Assembly (NCBI GenBank): GCA_034435835.1
Contig: DAOTWF010000012.1
Span: 1 to 30,859 of the forward strand
DNA from: CALJTV01 sp034435835
Lineage (GTDB): Bacteria; Chloroflexota; Dehalococcoidia; GIF9; UBA5629
Reading direction: 5' to 3'
Length of the DNA: 30,859 nucleotides
The notes beneath the pieces are model-generated. The model saw nothing but the letters and a program-made list of their open reading frames with translations, did no database searches and was not told where the DNA came from. The translations under genes were made by a program, and so were the position numbers. Shown here one piece after another: positions 15,020-22,892 of the stretch (the first letter of the stretch is position 1; every line of letters starts with the position of its first letter).

Positions 15020-16516
15020 ATGAGGACCAAGGAGCAATACATTAAAGGGCTGTCCAAGATGAAGCGCAACGTCTATTTCAACGGCGAGTTAATTGACCGT
15101 ACTGACGAGCGTTTCATGGACACGCTAAACACCATCGGCACCACCTTCGACGAGGCAGCCAAACCGGAAAATCAGGACCTGCTTACTGCTATCTCACACC
15201 TTACCGGACAGAGGATAAACCGTTTCTGCCACATCCATCAGAACAAGGAGGACCTTCATAGGAAGCAGGACATGACCCGCGTGCTCTGCCGTAAGGTGGG
15301 CGGTTGCATCCAGCGGTGTATGGGCATTGATGCTACCAACGCTATCTATAATGTTTCCTACGAGGCTGACAAGTCTAACAAAGGCGCCACCCAGTACCAT
15401 GAGAACTTCAAGAAGTGGCTCATCCGTTTCCAGACCGAGGACCTGGTGGGCTGCTGCGCCCAGACGGATGTGAAAGGTGACAGGTTGCTAAGGCCCGCTG
15501 ACCAGCATGACCCCGATGCCTATGTGCATGTGGTGGAGAAGAAAAAGGACGGTATTGTGGTGCGGGGGTGCAAGCTGCATATCTCCGAGGCGGCACAGGC
15601 TGATGAGATTTTGGTCGTGCCCACCAGGGCGCTGCGCGCCGAGGACAAAGACTACGCAGTGTCATTCGCTGTGCCCGGCGACTGGGACGGCGTCAAGCAC
15701 GTGGTCACCATCCACAATCTGAGGCCCAGGGAGCACTTCAAGCGTGGTTTTACGCCCGGAAGCACCGATTCCTATGTTATCTTCGATAACTGCTTTGTTC
15801 CCTGGGAGAGGGTTTTCCTCTGCGGTGAGTGGCAGCATGGCGGTGTGCTGGCATTGCTGTTTGCGCTGTTCCACCGCCATTCTTACTCCGGCTGCAAGCC
15901 AGCTCTAGGTGATCTGGTGATTGGCACTGCGGCGCTGGCAGCGGAGGTGAACAATATCCACCGCACTCCGCGCGTCCGAGAAAAACTGGCGGAGCTGATC
16001 ATGGTCACCGAGCTGGGCTATGCCGCTGGCTATGCCGCCTCTGATTTGGGTGGCCCAAGGGTGTACATGCCCGGTGTGGGGTTTGTGGACTATGGTCCTG
16101 GTTCCTACATCCCGCATTCCATCTACGCCAATGTGGGGCGCTGCCTTACCGGCGAGGCGGTGTTCAAGGAAGCGGAGATATTGTGCGATATTTCCGGCGG
16201 TGTGGTGGCTACCTTCCCGCATGAGAGAGACTTCATCAACCCGGAGACCAGGGACCTGCTGCTGAAGTATACCAAGCGCAACCCGGAGATGCCGGTGGAA
16301 GACCAGGCGCAGTTCTGGCGCTATCTCGGCGATGTACTCTGCTCAGCGACCGGCGGTATTCGTAACATCGGCAGCTACCACGGCGGCGGCTCGCCGGTGA
16401 TGGAGCAGATAGCCATCACCACCCAGTACGATATCGAGTCGAGGAAGAAGCTGGTCAGATATATCGCCGGCATGAGCGGTGGCGACAGGGAGGCGCTGAG
16501 TAAGCCAACAGCTTAG
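15020..16516 (+). CDS. abfD: 4-hydroxybutyryl-CoA dehydratase / vinylacetyl-CoA delta-isomerase
   Basis: A 498-residue flavoprotein of the HpaB/AbfD family that, in its dehydratase form, removes water from 4-hydroxybutyryl-CoA to give crotonyl-CoA through a radical, oxygen-sensitive mechanism. The Clostridium aminobutyricum enzyme binds a [4Fe-4S] cluster by Cys99, Cys103, His292 and Cys299; here Cys96 and Cys100 (CIQRC) and His285 and Cys292 (HRHSYSGC) have the same spacing. Monooxygenase relatives lack these, so a dehydratase is favoured. AAGGAGG precedes the ATG. The gene has its own promoter and palindrome. The reaction sits between the aldehyde dehydrogenase and crotonase types found elsewhere in the window. 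recN begins two bases after its stop. Confidence 0.92.
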   Translation: MRTKEQYIKGLSKMKRNVYFNGELIDRTDERFMDTLNTIGTTFDEAAKPENQDLLTAISHLTGQRINRFCHIHQNKEDLHRKQDMTRVLCRKVGGCIQRCMGIDATNAIYNVSYEADKSNKGATQYHENFKKWLIRFQTEDLVGCCAQTDVKGDRLLRPADQHDPDAYVHVVEKKKDGIVVRGCKLHISEAAQADEILVVPTRALRAEDKDYAVSFAVPGDWDGVKHVVTIHNLRPREHFKRGFTPGSTDSYVIFDNCFVPWERVFLCGEWQHGGVLALLFALFHRHSYSGCKPALGDLVIGTAALAAEVNNIHRTPRVREKLAELIMVTELGYAAGYAASDLGGPRVYMPGVGFVDYGPGSYIPHSIYANVGRCLTGEAVFKEAEILCDISGGVVATFPHERDFINPETRDLLLKYTKRNPEMPVEDQAQFWRYLGDVLCSATGGIRNIGSYHGGGSPVMEQIAITTQYDIESRKKLVRYIAGMSGGDREALSKPTA

Positions 16517-16518
16517 TA

Positions 16519-18264
16519 ATGCTGCTCCAGCTAAAGGTCAGGGACTTCGGTATCATTGAAAACCTGGAGTGGGAGCCTGCCCCGGGACTCAATGTGGTTA
16601 CCGGCGAGACCGGGGCAGGCAAGTCCCTCGTAGTAGAGGCGATAGAGGCACTTCTCGAAGGCAGAGTGGACGACGATGCCATCCGCTATGGCTGCGATAA
16701 GTGCGTGATTGAGGGTGTTTTTCTGTTGCCTGAAAAGTCCCTGCCCCGATTGTGGGAGTTCCTCAAGGAAAATGACCTAGAAGTAGATGATGACACCCTG
16801 GTAATCAGGTGTGAATTCATCAGGCAGGGGCGCAGTGTAGTCAGGGTCAACGGCCGGGCGGTAAGCCGGAAACTGCTGCAGGAGTTCGGGCGACTGCTGA
16901 TAGATGTCCACGGTCAAAGCCAGCACCTTTCCCTTCTGGACAGGCGCTGCCACCTCGATTTCCTCGATGCCTTCGGTCACACGCTGGAGCTGAGACAGGA
17001 GTTCGCTGCCAGGGCTGCGGACCTGAACAGGCTGGAACAGGAGCTGAGATCACTGACTGAAAAAGAGAGGGACAAAGTGCGGCGGCAGGAGTTCCTGCGC
17101 TTCCAGGTTGACGAGATAAGGCGGGCGAATTTGCGCGCCGGTGAGGATGCTGAACTGGAGCAAGAGAGGGCGGTGCTGGCTCAGGTTGAGAGGCTGAAGG
17201 AACTGAGCCATCAGGCTTATCAATCGCTGAGCGGTGATAGTACCATCTCGGCCGTTGACAGGCTGAACGAAGCGGCAGTGGCGCTGAAGAGGCTTGTGGA
17301 GCTTGACCCCAGACTGGCTGAGCAACTTGAGACCCTCACCGAGGCTATTTATAGCGCTGAAGATGTGGCGCAGCAGCTCCGAGCGTATGGTCAGCGCCTG
17401 GAGGACAACCCGCAGCGGCTGGAGGAGGTGGAAGCGAGGCTGGAGCTGATACGCAGTCTCAAGCGGAAGTACGGGGAAAGCATTGAGGCGGTACTGGACT
17501 ACATGGAGAAAGCGGAGAAGGAGCTGGAGGAGCTTTCGGTGGCTGAGGAAAAGCGAGCTGCGCTGGAAGAAGCGCGAAAAAGGCTAAAGAGCGAGATGGG
17601 AGAAATAGCCTCGAAGCTGTCCAGCGCCCGTGCCGCTGCGGCGAAGAAATTGATCACGGCGGTGAGAATGGAGCTTGAGGAACTGAGCCTGGGGCAGGTG
17701 GACTTTCAGGTCTGGATTACCCAGCAGGCTGTTGAGGACGGCATCCCCCTGCCCGATGGCAGGGTCTGCGCTTTCAATGCTGATGGTGTGGACAACATTG
17801 AGTTTCTGGTGTCCACCAACCCCGGTGAGCCATTGAAGCCACTATCGAAAATAGCCTCCACTGGTGAGCTTTCCCGGTTCACGCTGGCGCTGAAAAGTGC
17901 CCTCTCTAGGGCGGACAGAACGCCGCTGCTTATCTTCGACGAGATAGACATAGGTGTAGGTGGTAGGAGCGGTGAGGTAGTGGGCAGGAAGCTCTGGGGA
18001 CTGGCGCGCGAGCATCAGGTTATCTGCGTTACCCATCTTCCGCAGGTGGCTGCCTTCGCCGATGCACATTACCGGGTGGAAAAGCATGAGGTGGGCACAA
18101 GGACAGTGAGCCGGCTCCAGTCTCTTAGTGGCGAGGAGCGGCTGGGCGAGATAGCTGCCATGCTTGCCGGTTCCGGCTACACTAAAGTTTCCCTCGAAGA
18201 TGCCAGGCTGATGTTAAAACGGGCTGGTGACTGGAAGCAGAGAGCGGGCGTTGCGGGTGATTAG
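16519..18264 (+). CDS. recN: DNA repair protein RecN
   Basis: A 581-residue SMC-like ATPase for double-strand break repair. Walker A is GETGAGKS (29-36), followed by a long coiled coil (about 165-390) containing the family's VDEIRRANL and FLRFQ pieces, and the C-terminal head holds LSRFTLALKSALS, the Walker B LLIFDEIDIGVGG and VTHLPQVAAFAD. All are diagnostic for RecN; the length is slightly above the usual 550. Its ATG is two bases after the stop of the dehydratase gene, so it is very probably read from the same transcript, an odd functional pairing. No LexA-type operator was seen upstream. It converges on cutA with 27 bases between. Confidence 0.95.
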   Translation: MLLQLKVRDFGIIENLEWEPAPGLNVVTGETGAGKSLVVEAIEALLEGRVDDDAIRYGCDKCVIEGVFLLPEKSLPRLWEFLKENDLEVDDDTLVIRCEFIRQGRSVVRVNGRAVSRKLLQEFGRLLIDVHGQSQHLSLLDRRCHLDFLDAFGHTLELRQEFAARAADLNRLEQELRSLTEKERDKVRRQEFLRFQVDEIRRANLRAGEDAELEQERAVLAQVERLKELSHQAYQSLSGDSTISAVDRLNEAAVALKRLVELDPRLAEQLETLTEAIYSAEDVAQQLRAYGQRLEDNPQRLEEVEARLELIRSLKRKYGESIEAVLDYMEKAEKELEELSVAEEKRAALEEARKRLKSEMGEIASKLSSARAAAAKKLITAVRMELEELSLGQVDFQVWITQQAVEDGIPLPDGRVCAFNADGVDNIEFLVSTNPGEPLKPLSKIASTGELSRFTLALKSALSRADRTPLLIFDEIDIGVGGRSGEVVGRKLWGLAREHQVICVTHLPQVAAFADAHYRVEKHEVGTRTVSRLQSLSGEERLGEIAAMLAGSGYTKVSLEDARLMLKRAGDWKQRAGVAGD

Positions 18265-18291
18265 CATTTCTGCACGCGGTTGGCTGCAAGT

Positions 18292-18618
18292 TCACTTGTC
18301 GGTCTCGGCGTCCATCCAGTCTAGGTAGTCCGGGTTGCCAGCTATGATGGGCAGCGCGATTATCTCGGGAACGGTGTAGCTGTGGGCTTGCTTCACTAGG
18401 CTGATGAGCTCGGGGACGAGTTTCTCTCTGGTCTTTATGATGAGCAGGCTCTCCTCAGACTTCTCGATGTTGCCCTGCCACCAGTAGGCTGAAAAGACCT
18501 TGGGCACGGTATTGATGCAGGCAGCCTTTCTCTTTTCCAGGAGGAGGCTGGCTATCCTCTCCGCCTCTTCCTGGCTGGGCGTGGTGATGAAGACTACCAC
18601 CATATCTGTGTCTTTCAT
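18292..18618 (-). CDS. cutA: CutA1 divalent-cation tolerance protein
   Basis: A 108-residue small trimeric protein of normal length. It shows VVVFITTPSQEEAERIASLLLEKR, KAACINTVPKVFSAYWW, EESLLIIKTR and YTVPEIIALPI, the standard CutA1 blocks. Its name comes from copper tolerance in Escherichia coli; the true role is unclear and may be signalling or protein folding. Its ATG overlaps the TGA of nadA in ATGA, so it is the last gene of the MOSC-fdhD-nadA-cutA operon. Confidence 0.93.
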   Translation of the reverse strand: MKDTDMVVVFITTPSQEEAERIASLLLEKRKAACINTVPKVFSAYWWQGNIEKSEESLLIIKTREKLVPELISLVKQAHSYTVPEIIALPIIAGNPDYLDWMDAETDK

Positions 18619-19538
18619 TCGCTGCGGCCCACCTCCAGCATTCTATCCACGGCGCGCTTTGCTTTAATGCGTATTTCTTCAGGCACCTTTATCTCGGGCG
18701 TCATCTCCTCAAGCGACCACAGCACTTTTTCCATGGTGATGAGCTTCATGTTGGGGCAGACCGCCTGTTCGGAGACCGGTATGAACCTTTTACCCGGGTT
18801 CTCCTTCCTCAGGCGGTGGATTATGCCGATTTCAGTGCCGACTATCATTTCGTGAAAGTCCTGGGTGCGGGCGTATCTAATCATGCCGCCGGTGCTGAGC
18901 ACCTCATCAGCCATGGCGATGACGCCGGGTCGACATTCGGGGTGGACGACCACCCTGGCATCGGGGTACTCGTGCTTCAGTCTGGCGATGTGCTCGGGGA
19001 GGATGCGGGCATGGGTGGGGCAGAAGCCGGGCCAGAGGATGAGGTTTTTGTTCGTCTTGGTGGAGACGTAATGCCCCAGGTACTGGTCGGGTATAAACAG
19101 GATATCATCGCCGGGGACGCTTTCCACCACTCTGACGGCATTGGCAGAGGTGCAGCAGATGTCCGATTCAGCCTTCACCGCAGCCGTCGAGTTTACATAA
19201 CATACCACAGTAGCTTTACGGTGTTTCTTCTTCTCCTTAATCAGTTGCTCGGCGGTGATCATGTCCGCCATAGGGCAGCCGGCATTCAAATCGGGAAGGA
19301 GCACGGTCTTATCGGGGCAAAGGATGGAGGCAGTCTCCGCCATGAAATGCACGCCGCAGAAGACAATGACCCTAGCATCGGTCTGGGCAGCGTTTTGACT
19401 GAGCTCAAGCGAGTCACCGACAAAGTCCGCAATGTCCTGTATTTCCCCCAATTGATAATTGTGAGCGAGGATGACCGCCCGCCGTTTTTCTTTGAGCTCC
19501 ATAATGTCCTCTATCAATTTAGTGTCCCGGTCTCTCAT
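18615..19538 (-). CDS. nadA: Quinolinate synthase A
   Basis: A 307-residue NadA that condenses iminoaspartate with dihydroxyacetone phosphate to quinolinate, the precursor of NAD. The three cysteines of its [4Fe-4S] cluster are seen: Cys61 in VFCGVHFMAETA, Cys173 in WPGFCPTHARI and Cys261 in EQAVCPNMKL. AHNYQ (25-29) and HPECRPGV are substrate-site blocks. I start at the ATG at 19538, nine bases after GGAGGG; an in-frame ATG at 19565 lies upstream of that site. The first 20 bases overlap the end of fdhD. nadB and nadC are not in the window. Confidence 0.93.
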   Translation of the reverse strand: MRDRDTKLIEDIMELKEKRRAVILAHNYQLGEIQDIADFVGDSLELSQNAAQTDARVIVFCGVHFMAETASILCPDKTVLLPDLNAGCPMADMITAEQLIKEKKKHRKATVVCYVNSTAAVKAESDICCTSANAVRVVESVPGDDILFIPDQYLGHYVSTKTNKNLILWPGFCPTHARILPEHIARLKHEYPDARVVVHPECRPGVIAMADEVLSTGGMIRYARTQDFHEMIVGTEIGIIHRLRKENPGKRFIPVSEQAVCPNMKLITMEKVLWSLEEMTPEIKVPEEIRIKAKRAVDRMLEVGRSE

Positions 19539-20322
19539 TATCGATGACCCTCCATTCGTTAGCATATATGTTCATGCGCTGCCCGCGTACAAACCCGATT
19601 AAGGTGATATTAAAGTCTTTAGCCAGTGTCGCTGCTAGGCTGGTCGGTGGTGCTTTGGAGACGAGCAGCGGGATGCTGCGGCGGACGGCTTTCAACACAA
19701 CCTCAGAGGATATCCTGCCGCTGGTGAGTAGCAGCTTGTCTTGAGTAGCCATGTCCTCCAGCACGCACTGTCCTATTACCTTATCTATGGCGTTGTGTCT
19801 GCCGATATCTTCGTGAAAGACCAATATCCCGTTTCTATCACACAGGGCAGCGGCATGGACGCCACCTGTTTTCTTAAAGGTGCTACAGCGCTGCTGGAAC
19901 TTTTTCATCAAGGTAAAGACCTCTCCTGCCGATACCGTGGTGGTCGAGCTTACTTTAGCCAGCGATGTTACATCTTTGCCGTAAAGCACAGTGCTCCGTC
20001 CGCACCCTGAGGTGACGAGGTGCTTGGACACGGCTCTGGACGCTGTCGCTGGTCCGGCGGCTGTTTCCGCTTGCACTATGCCCCTGAGTTCATCGACAGA
20101 TATCTTCTTTATGTCCTCTTTCCCCTGTATCAGCCCTTCCGAGGCGAGGAAACCGATGGCAAGGTAGTCAGCGTGTTGAGGGGAGCAGAGCAGGGTGACC
20201 AGCTCTTCACCATTGAGGACGATGGTCAGGTGGAACTCGGTGACCACGGTATCTTCAAGGCGCTCTTGTCTATCGCTGCTTATCCTCAAGATGCTGACCT
20301 TTTTGGTGATAGCGGTGGTCAT
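19519..20322 (-). CDS. fdhD: FdhD, formate dehydrogenase sulfurtransferase
   Basis: A 267-residue FdhD that passes sulfur to the molybdenum or tungsten cofactor of formate dehydrogenase. LAIGFLASEGLI (54-65), KKTGGVHAAALCD and HEDIGRHNAIDKVIG are family signatures, and LTSGRISSEVVLKA follows. The sulfur-carrying loop reads SGCGRS: Cys107 is kept but the second cysteine of the usual CxxC is Ser110. Its ATG overlaps the stop of the MOSC gene as ATGA. Its presence predicts a molybdo- or tungsto-enzyme of the formate dehydrogenase type elsewhere in the genome. Confidence 0.92.
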   Translation of the reverse strand: MTTAITKKVSILRISSDRQERLEDTVVTEFHLTIVLNGEELVTLLCSPQHADYLAIGFLASEGLIQGKEDIKKISVDELRGIVQAETAAGPATASRAVSKHLVTSGCGRSTVLYGKDVTSLAKVSSTTTVSAGEVFTLMKKFQQRCSTFKKTGGVHAAALCDRNGILVFHEDIGRHNAIDKVIGQCVLEDMATQDKLLLTSGRISSEVVLKAVRRSIPLLVSKAPPTSLAATLAKDFNITLIGFVRGQRMNIYANEWRVIDNERPGH

Positions 20323-20771
20323 CCCTCTGTCCTTATCTCATCGCCTGTCTTAACGGTGCCTCCGTGAAGCACACGGGCGAAGACGCCTTCCTCGGGCATT
20401 ATACATTTACCCACCTGCTGGAAGATGGCACAGCCGGAATGGCACTCCTTCCCTATCTGGGTGATTTCCAGTAGCACCTCCTTGCCGATGCGGAGTCTAG
20501 TGCCTACCGGGAGTGATAGCAGGTCTATGCCCTCGGTGGTCAGGTTTTCAGCGAAGTCGCCAGGACTCACCTCGAAGCCCAGCGCGCGCATCTTCTCGAT
20601 GCTTTCTATGGCAAGAAGGCTCACCTGGCGGTGTGTGGTGCTATCGGCATGGGCATCGCCCACAAGCCCCAGTCCTTCTCTCAAAACACCTTTCCTTCTA
20701 TCCAGTTTTTTTGTGCCCTTGTTATCGCTCCTGCAGACAGCGATTATCCTGCCATGAGTAGCTTCTACCAT
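20319..20771 (-). CDS. MOSC domain protein
   Basis: A 150-residue single-domain MOSC protein. VSLLAIESIEKM, GDFAENLTTEGIDL (71-84), GTRLRIG and IGKECHSGC with Cys110 and Cys114 are the family blocks; the strictly conserved cysteine is thought to carry sulfur for the molybdenum cofactor. It is first in the operon with fdhD, which supports a role in preparing the cofactor. The ATG at 20771 has only a weak ribosome site. An AT-rich stretch with a -10-like box lies upstream. Confidence 0.9.
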   Translation of the reverse strand: MVEATHGRIIAVCRSDNKGTKKLDRRKGVLREGLGLVGDAHADSTTHRQVSLLAIESIEKMRALGFEVSPGDFAENLTTEGIDLLSLPVGTRLRIGKEVLLEITQIGKECHSGCAIFQQVGKCIMPEEGVFARVLHGGTVKTGDEIRTEG

Positions 20772-20800
20772 CGTTTTGCCCTTGTCTATATTTATTATTT

Positions 20801-20806
20801 ATTATA
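20801..20806 (-). promoter_or_regulatory. -10 box TATAAT upstream of the MOSC-fdhD-nadA-cutA operon
   Basis: The minus strand reads GAATATAATAAATA inside an AT-rich run (about 20786-20808), 30 bases before the ATG at 20771. No good -35 was found. Confidence 0.35.
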
Positions 20807-20870
20807 TTCCTAACTTGGTTGCCTGGTCGAATGACGGGGGTGAGTGGGCTACTCCGTGGTAGGTCTAGCA

Positions 20871-20879
20871 TGGTAGAAT
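20871..20879 (+). promoter_or_regulatory. Extended -10 promoter TGGTAGAAT for the folate operon
   Basis: TGG followed by TAGAAT (20874-20879) resembles the other extended -10 elements in the window. Transcription would start only about seven bases before the folP ATG, leaving a very short leader. Confidence 0.35.
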
Positions 20880-20892
20880 TTAGCAGGCAAAT

Positions 20893-21786
20893 ATGTCCGG
20901 GCGTCTGAGCAAGGCTGCACTACTGAAATGGCGGGAGGAAAGGGGACGACCCTCCAGCGGTGAGACGCGCTGCGGTGGTACCACTTTCCGCTGGGGGGAA
21001 CGTACTTATGTTATGGGTATCGTGAACGTCTCCCCGGACTCCTTCTCTGGCGATGGTTTGAGCAGTGTTGAGGCTGCTGTGGAGCAGGCGAGGCGCTTTG
21101 TTGCTGAGGGCGTGGACATTATTGATGTCGGCGGCGAGTCCACCCGCCCGGGCTCCAGCCCAATATCCGTTGAAGAGGAGCTGAGACGCGTTATACCGGT
21201 GGTGGAAAGGCTGGCGGGAGAACTGAAGGTACCTTTAAGTGTGGACACGTATAAGCTGGAGGTTGCCCGGCGCGCCCTGGATGCCGGGGCACAGATGGTA
21301 AATGACATCTGGGGCTTGAAGATGGAGCCGGGGCTTGCCTGTCTGGCGGCTGAGAGAAATGTGCCGATAATACTGATGAGCAACCAGCGGGACAAGCCGC
21401 AGCGCCATATAGTGCCGGCGGTCATCTCTGATTTGAAGCGCTCTATCGACATGGCGCTTGATGCTGGTGTTCCCTGGGAGGACATCATCGTTGACCCCGG
21501 GATCGGGTTCGGCAAGACGCTGGAGCAGAACCTGGAGCTGGTGTGGCGCCTAGACGAGCTTAAAGTGCTGGGCAGACCGATATTGCTGGGCACTTCACGC
21601 AAGTCCATGATCGGGCTGGTGCTTGATTTACCACCGGAAGAAAGGCTGGAGGGCACGGCAGCCAGTGTTGCCATCGGCATTGCCAAGGGGGCTGATATGG
21701 TGCGGGTGCATGATGTACGGCAGATGGTGCGCGTTTGCCGGATGAGCGATGCCATCGTGCGGGCAGGTCAGGGCAGGCGTGGCTAA
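20893..21786 (+). CDS. folP: Dihydropteroate synthase
   Basis: A 297-residue TIM-barrel enzyme joining 6-hydroxymethyl-7,8-dihydropterin diphosphate to p-aminobenzoate. Signatures are MGIVNVSPDSFSGDG (41-55), GGESTRPG (80-87), VSVDTYK-like LSVDTYK, NDIWG (137-141), DPGIGFGK (201-208), GTSRKS and RVHDV (271-275). The segment usually reading LMH reads LMSNQ here. About 35 residues precede the first strand, somewhat longer than common; a later start is possible but none has a better ribosome site. folK overlaps its end by eight bases. Confidence 0.92.
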   Translation: MSGRLSKAALLKWREERGRPSSGETRCGGTTFRWGERTYVMGIVNVSPDSFSGDGLSSVEAAVEQARRFVAEGVDIIDVGGESTRPGSSPISVEEELRRVIPVVERLAGELKVPLSVDTYKLEVARRALDAGAQMVNDIWGLKMEPGLACLAAERNVPIILMSNQRDKPQRHIVPAVISDLKRSIDMALDAGVPWEDIIVDPGIGFGKTLEQNLELVWRLDELKVLGRPILLGTSRKSMIGLVLDLPPEERLEGTAASVAIGIAKGADMVRVHDVRQMVRVCRMSDAIVRAGQGRRG

Positions 21787-22285
21787 GGCATACCTAGGTC
21801 TCGGCTCCAACCTCGGTGACAGAAAAGAAAATCTGGCATGCGCCCTGGAGATGCTCTCTCGGCAGGCTATTGTGGAAAAGGTGTCATCGGTCTATGAGAC
21901 TGAGCCTGTGGGTTTCGATGACCAGCCGAAGTTTCTCAATGTTGTATGCCGTGCCGCCACGTCTCTGTCCCCGCAGGAGCTCCTTTCCCTGGCAAAGGAG
22001 ATAGAGACGAAGATGGGCAGGAGGCCTTCCTTTCGCAATGCCCCCAGACCGATCGACATCGACATACTGTTTTATGACGAGGAGGTAATAAGGTCACCGA
22101 GCCTTGAGATCCCCCACCCCCGGATTGCCGAGCGGGCGTTTGTACTGGTGCCGCTTAATGAGATAGCCCCCGACCTGCTCCATCCGGTGCTGAAGAAAAC
22201 TGTTGCGGAACTGCTTGCAGGTCTGGGTGTTGTCTCCAGCGTGTGCAGATGGGCGGGGGCAGAGGCTATTTTTGCTAGGAGGTGA
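21779..22285 (+). CDS. folK: 2-amino-4-hydroxy-6-hydroxymethyldihydropteridine diphosphokinase
   Basis: A 168-residue HPPK that transfers diphosphate from ATP to 6-hydroxymethyl-7,8-dihydropterin, the step before FolP. AYLGLGSNLGDR lies at the N-terminus and APRPIDIDILFYD carries the two metal-binding aspartates; IPHPRIAERAFVLVPL follows. I use the GTG at 21779, overlapping the end of folP; an upstream ATG at 21749 would add ten residues not seen in the family. The TGA stop is embedded in the ribosome site of queD, so the three genes are coupled. Confidence 0.9.
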   Translation: MAKAYLGLGSNLGDRKENLACALEMLSRQAIVEKVSSVYETEPVGFDDQPKFLNVVCRAATSLSPQELLSLAKEIETKMGRRPSFRNAPRPIDIDILFYDEEVIRSPSLEIPHPRIAERAFVLVPLNEIAPDLLHPVLKKTVAELLAGLGVVSSVCRWAGAEAIFARR

Positions 22286-22287
22286 AT

Positions 22288-22656
22288 ATGTACAGGATAT
22301 CTGCGGAAGACCACTTCGATGCTGCCCACTTCCTCAGGGACTACGGCGGCAGGTGTGAGAACCTGCACGGTCATCGTTTTAAGGTCGTGGCTACGGTAGC
22401 GGCGGAGAAACTTGATAATACCGGGCTGGCTTATGATTTCACGGAACTCAAGAGGCATCTCAAAGAGGTGCTTTCGCGGTTTGACCACGTCTGTCTCAAC
22501 GAGGTAGAGCCGTTTGACAGGGTGAATCCCTCCTCGGAGAACATTGCCACCGCTATTTTCGGCGGTTTGAAGGAGCGCCTTCCCAGGCAGGTGAAGCTGG
22601 CAAGTGTGGAGGTCTGGGAGTCGCCGCAGAGTTGGGTGACGTATTCGCCGGAATAG
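22288..22656 (+). CDS. queD: 6-pyruvoyltetrahydropterin synthase / 6-carboxytetrahydropterin synthase family (QueD-like)
   Basis: A 122-residue T-fold enzyme using dihydroneopterin triphosphate. Zinc ligands are His14 (FDAAHF) and His27 and His29 (LHGH); the catalytic Cys23 is in CENLHGH, and Asp and His of FDHVCLN and the Glu of VEVWES complete the site. QueD makes 6-carboxytetrahydropterin for queuosine, but its place directly after folP and folK, with no folB in sight, leaves open the PTPS-III role, making 6-hydroxymethyldihydropterin for folate. Glu24 next to Cys23 is relevant to that. TAGGAGG precedes the ATG at 22288. Confidence 0.9.
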   Translation: MYRISAEDHFDAAHFLRDYGGRCENLHGHRFKVVATVAAEKLDNTGLAYDFTELKRHLKEVLSRFDHVCLNEVEPFDRVNPSSENIATAIFGGLKERLPRQVKLASVEVWESPQSWVTYSPE

Positions 22657-22657
22657 G

Positions 22658-22840
22658 TTACTTATTCAAGTATGGGGGCAACAGGTTGGGGATGCTCTCG
22701 GTTATAGGGTAGTGGTAGTCGCACTTTTGACAATAGAGGCTACCCGAGACGACATCGCCTTCCTTTTCTTCGGCGATGCTGAGCTGTAGCTCGCCCTTAC
22801 ACACCGGGCATGCCAGAATATCCATCAACTCTTTCTTCAT
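22658..22840 (-). CDS. Trm112-like zinc-binding protein
   Basis: A 60-residue protein with MDILACPVCKGEL at the start and LYCQKCDYHYPITESIPNLLP at the end: two CxxC pairs for one zinc, separated by a short beta region. It matches the bacterial Trm112/YcaR family, whose members bind and activate methyltransferases; a partner is not evident here. I use the ATG at 22840 with GAGGTG upstream. It converges on queD with a single base between the two stop codons. Confidence 0.85.
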   Translation of the reverse strand: MKKELMDILACPVCKGELQLSIAEEKEGDVVSGSLYCQKCDYHYPITESIPNLLPPYLNK

Positions 22841-22892
22841 ACCGCACCTCAAGGTGGCTTCAAGCTGTAATCTCGCTTTCAGGTGGACAGGG

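Noticed and set aside
18265..18291. Terminator between recN and cutA
   Set aside because: The 27-base gap has no stem and T tract.
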